Positions 17,136-26,008 of a stretch of DNA of 40,542 nucleotides are shown one piece after another; positions within the stretch are counted from its first letter, which is position 1, and each line of letters starts with the position of its first letter. The DNA is from Candidatus Bathyarchaeota archaeon. Its GTDB lineage: Archaea; Thermoproteota; Bathyarchaeia; Bathyarchaeales; Bathycorpusculaceae. The notes under the pieces were generated by a model that ran no database searches, was not told the origin of the DNA, and saw nothing but the letters and a program-made list of their open reading frames with translations. Position numbers and translations under genes: made by a program. The stretch spans positions 1-40,542 of the forward strand of contig JAOZIA010000015.1 in the NCBI GenBank assembly GCA_026014585.1, given 5' to 3'.

Positions 17136-18295
17136 GAGTTCTATCTTTCTTGCCTACCTACCTTTCAGTGCTAGGCTGTGGTGTAAACGAACGTAAGTTG
17201 ATGCGAGACTTAGCAAACAAAGAATCTGTGCGTGTAATAACTCTAACTAGAGAAGTTCCGTCTGAAAGGCTAGCTGATCTGTTAGATTCACAAAGCGTTA
17301 ATACGATAGAATTGCCTTTCGGGCGTTTTAGTAAACCTGCCTTTGTATTTGACTTTGTCTGGAGTTTACTCTTGTCAGCAACTTTTATTCCTTATCGTCT
17401 CATAGGCAACCGTGCTTTCGATGTAATCTATGTGCGTGGTGCCTCCGAAGCTGTTGGTTTTATTTCAATGCAGTGGCTACACGGAATTCCTGTAGTATTT
17501 AAATTAATGAGTTACCGGTCAGATGAATACAAGACTGAAAACCCACGCTTAACCCGGAGAATAATCTGTAAAATTCTTTTAATTTTAGACCAAATAGCTA
17601 TCCATACATCAGAAAAAGTAATTGTTCCCAGCGTTTCATTCAAAAAAGACCTGATGGCACAACACAGGATTTCAACAGACAAAATATCTGTTCTCAGAGT
17701 CGGTGCCTCCATAAGTCACTTTTTATCGGCTAAACCCTCTGTCATTAAGGATAATTCCACATTTACACTAGGTTATTTCGGCTCTTTACTCGAATTCAAC
17801 GATGTAGCTTGCTTGCTTAAAGCGCTTAAATTGCTCAAAAACAAAATTCCATTTAAATTAATATTATCCACCAAGGCAAACTTGCAACAGGCTCACAGAA
17901 TGGTCAATGAGTACGGATTGAAAGATAACGTTACTGTAACGTCAACTCCTTTCGAATTAGTTCCGCAGCTTATGGCAAATATTGACGTGATTATGATACC
18001 TAGACGGAAACTTAGTAGCACTGACCTTGTTATTCCACTTAAACTCATTGAAGCTGGTGCTGCCAGCAAACCCGTGATTATTGCAAAAACGGAAATAATT
18101 GGCGTTGAGTTAACCGACAAAAAGCAAGTCTTAATGTACGAGCCGAGCAATGTCGAAGACCTTACTGATAAAATTTTTCAGTTATACAATGATAAAGCAC
18201 TTAGGTCGAGTTTGGGGAACCACTTATTTGATTATGCTAAAGAGTTTGATTGGTCAAATATCAGTGTTGCATTAAGAAATATATTATGTGCTTGA
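17132..18295 (+). CDS. Family 4-like glycosyltransferase
   Basis: 387 residues, GT-B fold. FLPTYLSVLGCGVNERKLM near the N-terminus and DVIYVRGASEAVGF (about 91-104) mark the acceptor domain; LGYFGSLLEFNDVACLL (about 213-229) opens the donor domain. The C-terminal motif reads VIPLKLIEAGAASKPVI (about 300-316), with Glu at the second E-x7-E position only. The start TTG overlaps the previous stop as TTGA, a coupling seen again at 30583. Sugar unknown. Confidence 0.83.
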   Translation: MRVLSFLPTYLSVLGCGVNERKLMRDLANKESVRVITLTREVPSERLADLLDSQSVNTIELPFGRFSKPAFVFDFVWSLLLSATFIPYRLIGNRAFDVIYVRGASEAVGFISMQWLHGIPVVFKLMSYRSDEYKTENPRLTRRIICKILLILDQIAIHTSEKVIVPSVSFKKDLMAQHRISTDKISVLRVGASISHFLSAKPSVIKDNSTFTLGYFGSLLEFNDVACLLKALKLLKNKIPFKLILSTKANLQQAHRMVNEYGLKDNVTVTSTPFELVPQLMANIDVIMIPRRKLSSTDLVIPLKLIEAGAASKPVIIAKTEIIGVELTDKKQVLMYEPSNVEDLTDKIFQLYNDKALRSSLGNHLFDYAKEFDWSNISVALRNILCA

Positions 18296-18359
18296 ATTAC
18301 ACAAAACTTTGCCTTTACCCTATTGAGTGGTTGTGCTCTTTAACTTGGTTGATATTCTA

Positions 18360-21300
18360 ATGAGAAAATCGTTTGAAAAACGCTGTATATTTAGCTTCTT
18401 ATTGTTTGTTCTATTATCTGCCTTTGTGGGCAGCGTTGTTTTTTTTGTGCTTTCAAATGAATTTAAATTTTTTATCTCAGTCGCAGCAAGTATCTTAACT
18501 TTTCTAATGCTGCTAAAAATAGCTAATGTAGATCTCAAATTAAACATAAACACAAACGTTCTTTTATCCCAAAAAATATTGTTTCTACTTGTTTATTTTA
18601 TCTGTTTAATCGTTATTCTCATTGTTCCCTCAGCAGGTATCCAGTTGACTGATTGGGGGAATATACCGCTCATCAACTATGTGAGGCTTATTTCCTCGCT
18701 GTTTGTGGCTTTTTTGTTTCCCGGTTTAGTCCTGATAGACATTTTCTGTAAAAATGAGTTGAAGATTCTCCCACGCATCTGTTTTGCCTTCATCATTAGC
18801 CTCTTTTTGTTAGCCATTATTGGGCAAAGTTTAGGGGGAATAATAATTATAAATTTTATACTCCTTGGTTGCTCAGCAATTAAAACGTTTATACGTAGGC
18901 ACTCTTCGCCAAATGGCGAAAAGCCCCAGACAAAAAGTTTTGGTATCCTCAATTTACTTATATTATCATCAGCATTTATGCTATTTATTTCGTGTTTAAG
19001 CTCTATCTATTCCAGATATTGGCTGTTTATTGGGCCCGATTTCTGGCGTCATTATAGTTGGGCGCTAAACATAATCAAAGGTGTACCCGAGATTCCATTA
19101 GTGACGCGTGCATTTCATGATGTGCTCGCAGGATATTTCCAGTTATCTGGATGCCCAGCAATTAATGCATGGATAGTTTCGAACGCGTTTTTTTTCATAT
19201 CTGTTATTTGCTTCTATGTTATGGCTGAAGTTTACCTCGGTTCCATTGACAAACGAGCGCCTATCTTTGCAACGATTATTTGGGTGTTCTTTTCAGGATT
19301 TGGTTGGATTTACGCTTTGTTCCTTAGAGTGATTACCCCAAATGTGACTTGGATAAACATACTTAATGATGCTCTTGGAAAAACAAATTTGGACATAGGT
19401 TATCCTCCAGGATTTTGGGCAATAATGGGTGATAATGGCGCCGCAACAATTGGTTTTGCAGCGTTTTTCTTATTACTATACCTATTAAGGCAAAAAACCC
19501 TGTCTCGCCGTACCTATATATTCTTGTGCGCTTTAACATTTGGAGCAGGATATATTCTTCACACTACTGAAGTTTTACTTATATTTATAGCAATATTTTC
19601 ACTTTCGTTGTTCAAATTAAAACCTAATTTGAAAGAATTTTTAGCCGCTGTTCTACTTTCGATGTGTGGTATTCTCATATACGATTTTGTATATCAACTT
19701 GGGAATTTTTCCTCCTTTACTCGAACACTATATTTCACTGTGGGCTTGTTTGTCCTTGCTTTTTCTGCAGTTACTCTATTATTTTTACATAAATTCAAGT
19801 CAAAGGCCGTCCGTGTATCTGTACTTTTCAAAACCCAAGGCATATACAATAAAGTATTACCAATCTTCGTTTCCGCCGTAGTGTTTGTCTATGGTCTTTC
19901 AATTCTAATTTGGTTAAATATCAAAGACGGTTATTGGTGGTCATCTACCTTGCCGTCCCGTTTTGTGCCTTGGTATTTCTACCCAATTCTTTTCGGAGTA
20001 ACTGGTGTTTTTCTTGTTGTTTCTTTGATTTATTTACGGGGCATTTATTTGCGTTACAAGAAAACTTTTGCTTTCTTGTTGGTTTTTACTTTTTTGCTCT
20101 TTCTTATGGGTAGATTAATTTCATATCTAAACATGAGCTATGGCAATATAGGCTTTAACGAGTTCAGGATGATTGGTCTTATTTTTATACCTGCTTCTTT
20201 GATTGCTAGTATAGGCTTAGTTTTTCTTTTCGATAAAATCCTTCAAACTAGCCGTACTGGTTCGACTAAAAGGTGGTTTAGCAAAAAGTTATCTGCGGTT
20301 TTACTTGTAACCCTTGTTATTTTAGCTGGGACAATGTCTACCTTTATGACTGTGGATTATTGGACATTGCACAGTGAAGACAGTTCTAATGTGGTATCAA
20401 CTGCTGAGTTGGATGCCATGGATTTTCTCAACCAAAACACTAATCCTGTCGCGTTAGGTCGAGACGTTGCAGATTATAACTTGGCTTTTACTTATTCTAG
20501 TAAATCTTCTGATCTGTTACATATCTTCTCGGGAACAGGTTTTTATGCTCCATACGCTTACAAAGGACAAGTGTTATTTGATGCCCAAAGACTTGAGGAG
20601 CCCCTCTATTATTTCAACAATTACAAATCAAAGTATCTTTATCTCAGTCACGATGACTTCAATTCTTTATCATCAAACAGTTTCATGGGGTCGTATCTTA
20701 CGGCACTTTCTAAAATTTTCTCCAATTCTCATGCGTCCGTGTATGCACTTCCTTCTTTTGCTTCGCCTGTATTAGACTCAAACACAGCAATAATTCTTCC
20801 CAGCGCAGTCACCTACTCATCATCCATTGACTATGTGATGCTGATGGTTGCTCAATCTTCCATCAATTACACCGAAGTTCTAGATTCAGACCCTACCCTA
20901 GAAACTAAAAATGTTCTGATTTTACCTATTGACCCTCATTCGCCATCTAACGATTTTGTAGATGATGTGTTTAACAATGCTACTTGGGTTCAAAATAACA
21001 AAGATCTATTAGCTATCAGTAATGATGACATACTTGAATTGTCCTATACCAATAATGAAAATAAATCAACTGTTGTAAGTTATGAACGTTCACTTCCACA
21101 AATTAACGTAACAGAGAGCAGATACATTACTTGGCGCGTTTTCGTCCACAATATGGCCGAATCAGATTATGCTGGAATTATGCTATATGATGACGGTGAT
21201 GAGAATTGGTATTGGACTGGTGCTATCTCTTTGAATAACAGAGATTATAATATTGTTAAGCAGGATTCATGGATTGATGTTTCTTTCGATACGCAGAACA

Positions 21301-22598
21301 ATCAATGGCACAACTTTTCGTCTGTTTCAAAAATGCGGATTATGCTTCGTGCTGATGCTTCTTCATATGTAAATGTGTTTTCTGATTTTATTTCTTTTAG
21401 CATTGTTGAACCTTCTGCTTCACTGTATCGTCAAAATCTAACCTCACAACTAGTCGATTGGGTGAATAACGGTGGAGATTTAGTCGTTATTGATAGCGAC
21501 GGGTTAGGCGATTTCTCTACTATGTTTGGTTTACAGCAATCAACTACCACTTTTAAAGCCCAAAGCGTTTTTGATAATTCAACGCGTACTGTTATTTCAC
21601 CCGTTGATGTTCCTTACCTTTCATATGACGAAGGTGACACAATTATAGCAACGTATGAGGGTGGTAATGAGAGTACTCCATTATTTATGAAAAGAAACGT
21701 TGGGGCAGGTACAATAACTTATTTGTATGCAGAACCTTATATCACCGCTTTAAGCAGTGAAAAAACACAAGCCACAAAAGCAGCCTTGTTTACTTCTTTA
21801 GGGCTACTGTTCCAACAGGAAAACTTGAACATAGCTCCTTTCGAAGGAAGTGAGAAAATGGATTCTGTGACCTTCAAGCAAGCAATCCTTACTGGTGACG
21901 TTAGTATATCAACAGACAGCGTAATTTTGCCCTCAAATCAAGTCCTTTCGTTATCCATGAATCTTCCTGGTCGCTCGAGCGATTATTATTCAAGTGTACT
22001 TGTGGATGATTTTAGTACCTCCGGCAATGTAACGTGGCTACTTAACTGTCAGAACGTAACTTTATCAGGAGGCTTAGGGCTCTACTCTGCATTGTCAACA
22101 GATACGCCATTTACGTTCACTCTTATTGTTCCAAAGGGTTCATCAGCTCAATTCAGCATTCAACCCTATGGAGTGGGAACAAAGACCACCTATACGGTCG
22201 AGGACGGCACAATTATTTTTGACGTCAACCCCCAAGGTGTATCAGAGTATCTTGCAAGGGCTCCAAATGTTACTGTCGCAGGAACCTCAATGTTTAGTTC
22301 ATTATACATAGAAAAACAGCTCTATGCTTACGCTGGGACAGACGCAAACATAACTGGGTCTATTTCTTTTGGCGTTACATATTCTGATACTTACACTTTA
22401 GCTTCTGGTTTTGTTTTAAGTGATAATGCAATATTACAGACATCTGAAGTGGTGCCATGGGGTGAATGGGGTTCTATACCTTGGCAAACGCTTAACAAAG
22501 AAATTGTCGTCTTAGTGGCTGTCATAGGTGTTATCTTTTTAGCTGTCTTCATCTTACAGTCTAAGAACTCAAAAGGTGCTTCTATTGAAAGTGCTTGA
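18360..22598 (+). CDS. Giant polytopic membrane protein with large outward domain
   Basis: About 1,412 residues. Residues 1 to about 670 hold a dozen or more membrane segments in a GT-C/polymerase-like arrangement; an external loop reads GPDFWRHYSWALNIIKG and a conserved-looking GDNGAATIGF follows. From about 680 to 1380 is an outward region rich in NxS/T sequons, with beta-rich stretches and a segment (LVDWVNNGGDLVVIDSDG, then GAGTITYLYAEPY) resembling the amidotransferase-like fold fused to other surface proteins. A single membrane helix (VVLVAVIGVIFLAVFIL) and short basic tail end it. ATG 18360 preferred; GTG 18327 possible. Not an AglB oligosaccharyltransferase: no WWDYG-type motif. Likely a polymerase or transferase acting outside the cell. 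Confidence 0.75.
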   Translation: MRKSFEKRCIFSFLLFVLLSAFVGSVVFFVLSNEFKFFISVAASILTFLMLLKIANVDLKLNINTNVLLSQKILFLLVYFICLIVILIVPSAGIQLTDWGNIPLINYVRLISSLFVAFLFPGLVLIDIFCKNELKILPRICFAFIISLFLLAIIGQSLGGIIIINFILLGCSAIKTFIRRHSSPNGEKPQTKSFGILNLLILSSAFMLFISCLSSIYSRYWLFIGPDFWRHYSWALNIIKGVPEIPLVTRAFHDVLAGYFQLSGCPAINAWIVSNAFFFISVICFYVMAEVYLGSIDKRAPIFATIIWVFFSGFGWIYALFLRVITPNVTWINILNDALGKTNLDIGYPPGFWAIMGDNGAATIGFAAFFLLLYLLRQKTLSRRTYIFLCALTFGAGYILHTTEVLLIFIAIFSLSLFKLKPNLKEFLAAVLLSMCGILIYDFVYQLGNFSSFTRTLYFTVGLFVLAFSAVTLLFLHKFKSKAVRVSVLFKTQGIYNKVLPIFVSAVVFVYGLSILIWLNIKDGYWWSSTLPSRFVPWYFYPILFGVTGVFLVVSLIYLRGIYLRYKKTFAFLLVFTFLLFLMGRLISYLNMSYGNIGFNEFRMIGLIFIPASLIASIGLVFLFDKILQTSRTGSTKRWFSKKLSAVLLVTLVILAGTMSTFMTVDYWTLHSEDSSNVVSTAELDAMDFLNQNTNPVALGRDVADYNLAFTYSSKSSDLLHIFSGTGFYAPYAYKGQVLFDAQRLEEPLYYFNNYKSKYLYLSHDDFNSLSSNSFMGSYLTALSKIFSNSHASVYALPSFASPVLDSNTAIILPSAVTYSSSIDYVMLMVAQSSINYTEVLDSDPTLETKNVLILPIDPHSPSNDFVDDVFNNATWVQNNKDLLAISNDDILELSYTNNENKSTVVSYERSLPQINVTESRYITWRVFVHNMAESDYAGIMLYDDGDENWYWTGAISLNNRDYNIVKQDSWIDVSFDTQNNQWHNFSSVSKMRIMLRADASSYVNVFSDFISFSIVEPSASLYRQNLTSQLVDWVNNGGDLVVIDSDGLGDFSTMFGLQQSTTTFKAQSVFDNSTRTVISPVDVPYLSYDEGDTIIATYEGGNESTPLFMKRNVGAGTITYLYAEPYITALSSEKTQATKAALFTSLGLLFQQENLNIAPFEGSEKMDSVTFKQAILTGDVSISTDSVILPSNQVLSLSMNLPGRSSDYYSSVLVDDFSTSGNVTWLLNCQNVTLSGGLGLYSALSTDTPFTFTLIVPKGSSAQFSIQPYGVGTKTTYTVEDGTIIFDVNPQGVSEYLARAPNVTVAGTSMFSSLYIEKQLYAYAGTDANITGSISFGVTYSDTYTLASGFVLSDNAILQTSEVVPWGEWGSIPWQTLNKEIVVLVAVIGVIFLAVFILQSKNSKGASIESA
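22573..22578 (+). promoter_or_regulatory. Ribosome binding site for the TTG start at 22585
   Basis: AAGGTG lies six bases before TTG 22585, inside the 3' end of the upstream gene. It favours TTG 22585 over the GTG at 22576, which overlaps the site itself. Confidence 0.5.
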
Positions 22599-23739
22599 AG
22601 TTTACAATAGTTACTTACCAAAAAATGGTGGTGTACAAAACCACATTCATGATTTATGCGATAGTTTAGTGAAAAATGGACACTCTGCAATGGTATTATC
22701 TTGGGTGCCCTCCACACCTAAAAAAGATGTGATTGATGGAATTCCTGTAAAGAGAATACGTGTCCCTCGTGTGTTCTCTATTTTGCGTTATCCTGCAATC
22801 TTGTTTTTGTTCATAAACATTTTTTACGTATTGAAGAAAAATCAAATCGATATTATTCATGCGCATGATTACTTACCCGGAACTGCTGCCGCTTTAGCGG
22901 GTCTTTTATCACGTACTCCAACTCTTGTTAGTTTCCATTTACCTGTTCAAAAAACCACTTTTTACGCACATCGCTTTTTAAAACCATGCTGGTTAGTTGA
23001 ACGTGCACTTCGTTTTGTATTTAACTATTGGGTAAGTGCCATTATTTGTGTATCACGTTTCACTTTAGATGAATCTTTAAAACTTAACCTTCCGCGGTCT
23101 AAATTAGTGAAAATCTACAATTGGGTTAATCTTCCATCAAAGCAGACTTTGCCCATGATAGCTGTCCGTGAAAAATTCGGTGTTTCTGAGCGTCCTTTTA
23201 TTCTTTCAACAGGTAGACTGTATGAAAAACAAAAGCCCTTTTCGTTACTTATACATGCTTTCAAGTTGCTAGTCGATGACGGATACACAGGGGATCTTTT
23301 AATAGTTGGTAACGGACCTGATAAGGAAACATATCGTCAACTATCCCGCACCTTATGTATTGATAGTCAAATACATATTTTGGACAATGTATCAAATGAA
23401 GAATTATCTTTTCTATATGACCACTGTGTTCTGTTTGTTTTACCATCTTTCTATGAGGGATTACCTATGGTTCTATTGGAGGCTATGAGTCATAGCAAAC
23501 CAATAGTGTCGACACGTGTGGGTGGTATTCCAGAGGTTGTTCGAGATGGTTATAACGGTTTGTTGGCTGAGGCTAGGGTCGATGCGCTCTATAACAGTTT
23601 AAAATGTCTTATGTCCGATGATACTTTGCGAATAACTTTTGGAAACCGATCAAAAGAATTAATTAAGGCGTATTTTTCTCTAAAAAATTTAGACAAAACC
23701 TTAAAACTCATTAAGAGATTATCTACCGCTACTAACTGA
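22585..23739 (+). CDS. Family 4 glycosyltransferase, canonical
   Basis: About 384 residues, GT-B fold, the most canonical GT4 of the cluster. KVLEVYNSYLPKNGGVQNHI opens the acceptor domain; IIHAHDYLPG and LVSFHLPV follow. The donor domain shows STGRLYEKQKPFSLLI and the intact motif FYEGLPMVLLEAMSHSKPIV (about 290-309), then GGIPEVVRDGYNGLL. Probably adds mannose, glucose or N-acetylhexosamine to a lipid-linked glycan. The gene overlaps the giant membrane-protein gene by 14 bases. Confidence 0.92.
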   Translation: MKVLEVYNSYLPKNGGVQNHIHDLCDSLVKNGHSAMVLSWVPSTPKKDVIDGIPVKRIRVPRVFSILRYPAILFLFINIFYVLKKNQIDIIHAHDYLPGTAAALAGLLSRTPTLVSFHLPVQKTTFYAHRFLKPCWLVERALRFVFNYWVSAIICVSRFTLDESLKLNLPRSKLVKIYNWVNLPSKQTLPMIAVREKFGVSERPFILSTGRLYEKQKPFSLLIHAFKLLVDDGYTGDLLIVGNGPDKETYRQLSRTLCIDSQIHILDNVSNEELSFLYDHCVLFVLPSFYEGLPMVLLEAMSHSKPIVSTRVGGIPEVVRDGYNGLLAEARVDALYNSLKCLMSDDTLRITFGNRSKELIKAYFSLKNLDKTLKLIKRLSTATN

Positions 23740-23741
23740 TA

Positions 23742-23746
23742 GAGGT
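23742..23746 (+). promoter_or_regulatory. Ribosome binding site for the TTG start at 23753
   Basis: GAGGT lies six bases before TTG 23753 and immediately after the previous stop. No ATG occurs until well into the protein (23820), so the site supports TTG. Confidence 0.5.
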
Positions 23747-23752
23747 CCTATA

Positions 23753-24517
23753 TTGCAGAAATTCTTTATTCGGAGGGCTGAAGATGAACTTCCTACGATA
23801 TCTGAGTCTTTTAGCCGGATGAGTAAAACTGAAAAAATTCACTTGCTTTCTATATATAATCAAGCAAAAAAAATGGTTCGTTCCTCCAACGCTAATGTCA
23901 TGTTAGATGTTGGTTGTGGCGATGGATTATTACTAACAAAAATACATTCAATTCTGTCTGCAAATTCTTGTAGTTATGTGGGTGTTGATATAAGCATACG
24001 AAAACTTCGTGCAGCAAAACGTAAATCAGCTCTCTTATACAAGAATTGTGATTTTATACTCTGTGATGCAGATTTTTTACCCTTTAAAGGTTCAACATTC
24101 CAATCAGTAACAATGATTGAAGTTTTTGAGCATTTTTTAAATCCCAGGTCGATTATCATAGAACTATCTAGAGTAATCTCAGATAAGGGTCTTGTCTTTA
24201 TTACTACACCCAGTGCATTAGGCATTACAAAACTGCTCTTAAGTAAGGTTAGCAAAAAACATCGTCCAGAATTCATTGTTTTAAATGGTCATAAGTTGCC
24301 ACATAGGGATTTTAATCCCGATGAGATAATGTTTTTTGTACGTGGATATTTTAAGACATTTAAACTCTACAGTTTTAACATTAGCCTATTTCAATCAGTT
24401 ATACGCTTTTTGCCCTTCAGATTGGGCTACGTATCTATGCAAATATTTGATCGTTACGTCGATAAAATGCCTATTTTCCTAGGTTCTAATCTATCTATCG
24501 TTTTGCAAAGTTTGTGA
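23753..24517 (+). CDS. Class I SAM-dependent methyltransferase
   Basis: 254 residues. Motif I VMLDVGCGDGLLL (49-61) binds S-adenosylmethionine; GVDIS, then CDADFLPFKGSTF and IEVFEHFLNP follow in the UbiE/Methyltransf_11 order. A C-terminal part rich in aromatic residues (about 185-250) may bind a sugar or lipid acceptor. Lying between a GT4 gene and a nucleotide-sugar dehydrogenase, it probably methylates a sugar of the glycan, which is inference from position. Small-molecule methylation cannot be excluded. Confidence 0.85.
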   Translation: MQKFFIRRAEDELPTISESFSRMSKTEKIHLLSIYNQAKKMVRSSNANVMLDVGCGDGLLLTKIHSILSANSCSYVGVDISIRKLRAAKRKSALLYKNCDFILCDADFLPFKGSTFQSVTMIEVFEHFLNPRSIIIELSRVISDKGLVFITTPSALGITKLLLSKVSKKHRPEFIVLNGHKLPHRDFNPDEIMFFVRGYFKTFKLYSFNISLFQSVIRFLPFRLGYVSMQIFDRYVDKMPIFLGSNLSIVLQSL

Positions 24518-24629
24518 TGATAGTTTTTTACTTTATTTCGCTTGGATATGTACCCTGTTGCCTAAAGACCTATAACCAACCTTTTCGTTTTAGATAATAA
24601 TTTCGTCTTACTGGAGGCTGAAGAGGTCA

Positions 24630-25991
24630 ATGATTGAAAAACTTACGCAAAAAGTATCCAATGACGTTGATTGTATGCTAAAACAACAGTGTACATTAGC
24701 TGTTGTAGGGACTGGTTATGTAGGTCTTCCAACTGCTGCTTTGTTTGCACAGGCTGGCTTTAATGTTACAGCGATAGATATCCGAGAATCAATAGTGGCA
24801 CGTATACGTAAAGGGCATAGCCCAATACAAGAGCCTGGTTTGGAAACAATAATTTCGTCTCATGTTCAATCAGGTAAATTAAAAGCTGAGTTACTTTATA
24901 GTAGTATTTTCCGTGACAAACGTGTTATAATAATCACCGTTCAAACCCCTATTGGGGTAGATAAGAAGCCTGATTTATCCTTTTTAATTAACGCTATCCA
25001 AAAAATTGGGCCTGAATTGCAAGAAGGAACGTTGGTTGCAGTTTGCAGTACACTTCCTCCTGGAACTATGCATGATAAAATTGTGCCCTTATTATCAAGA
25101 TTAAGCGGGTTGACCCCTGACAAAGATTTCTATTTGGCGTATGTACCTGAACGGATTGCACCTGGTGTTGCTATTAAAGAATTTGTTGAGAGTCCCAGAC
25201 TTGTAGGAGGTATCGGACCAAACAGTACTTTAATAGCTTCTTCAGTTTTTAGACGTGTTTGTAAAAACATAATTGAAACTGATGCTCCTACAGCGGAAAT
25301 ATCAAAAACCGCTGAGAACACTTTTAGGGATGTGAATATTGCTTTTGCTAACCAGTTAGCATTGATTTGTGAGAAGCATCATGCTGATGTTGTAAAAGTA
25401 ATTGCTCTAGCCAATACTCATACACGTGTAAACATACATTTAGTGGGTCCTGGTGTAGGTGGACCCTGTCTTACTAAAGATCCCTATTTGCTGATATACG
25501 AAACAATATTTCCAAATCAAAGCATAGTTGAAACAGCTCGTCAAATTAACGATTACATGCCTAAACATATGGTTGGATTGCTAATTGACAGCCTAAAGAA
25601 TAACGGTAAAAACGTTAGAGACAGCTACGTTACTGTGCTTGGCACTGCTTACAAAGCTGATGTTGATGACTCTCGTTTCACTCCTTCTGAGCCAATAATC
25701 CGTGAATTGTTGGGCATTTGCAAAAATGTTTCAGTCTATGACCCATATTGTACTGAAACTTTTGGTGCCAAACGTGCTTGTTCCATTGCTGAAGCTGCTT
25801 CAGGGTCAGATTGTTTAATGATACTTACTGACCACAGTGAATTTAAGAACTTGGATTTATCTGCATTAAAATCGTTAATGAATGGAAGCCCTGTAATAGT
25901 TGACGGGAGGCGGATGCTTATGCCTGATAGGGTTTTAAGCGCTGGGTTTAGTTATTATGGAGTAGGTTATGGACAAAAGCATGATGAGTAA
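24630..25991 (+). CDS. Nucleotide-sugar dehydrogenase, UDP-ManNAc dehydrogenase-like
   Basis: NAD-dependent four-electron oxidation of a UDP-sugar to the uronic acid. The NAD fold starts VVGTGYVGLPTAALF (25-39); VQTPIG and VCSTLPPGT lie at the substrate cleft; KTAENTFRDVNIAFANQLA (226-244) is the family helix with the catalytic-region Lys and Asn; GPGVGGPCLTKDPYLL (273-288) holds the nucleophile Cys280. ADVDDSRFTPSEPI marks the UDP-binding domain. 453 residues is normal. With the UDP-GlcNAc 2-epimerase at 33839 it would give UDP-ManNAcA; UDP-glucose dehydrogenase remains possible. GAGGT and GGAGG motifs lie just upstream of ATG 24630. Confidence 0.92.
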   Translation: MIEKLTQKVSNDVDCMLKQQCTLAVVGTGYVGLPTAALFAQAGFNVTAIDIRESIVARIRKGHSPIQEPGLETIISSHVQSGKLKAELLYSSIFRDKRVIIITVQTPIGVDKKPDLSFLINAIQKIGPELQEGTLVAVCSTLPPGTMHDKIVPLLSRLSGLTPDKDFYLAYVPERIAPGVAIKEFVESPRLVGGIGPNSTLIASSVFRRVCKNIIETDAPTAEISKTAENTFRDVNIAFANQLALICEKHHADVVKVIALANTHTRVNIHLVGPGVGGPCLTKDPYLLIYETIFPNQSIVETARQINDYMPKHMVGLLIDSLKNNGKNVRDSYVTVLGTAYKADVDDSRFTPSEPIIRELLGICKNVSVYDPYCTETFGAKRACSIAEAASGSDCLMILTDHSEFKNLDLSALKSLMNGSPVIVDGRRMLMPDRVLSAGFSYYGVGYGQKHDE

Positions 25992-26008
25992 TTGTGTTGA
26001 TCAGTTTA

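Noticed and set aside
18360..22598. Giant membrane protein as an AglB/STT3 oligosaccharyltransferase
   Set aside because: No WWDYG-type motif or DK/MI motif was found in the outer domain, and the GDNGAA loop is not the STT3 signature.
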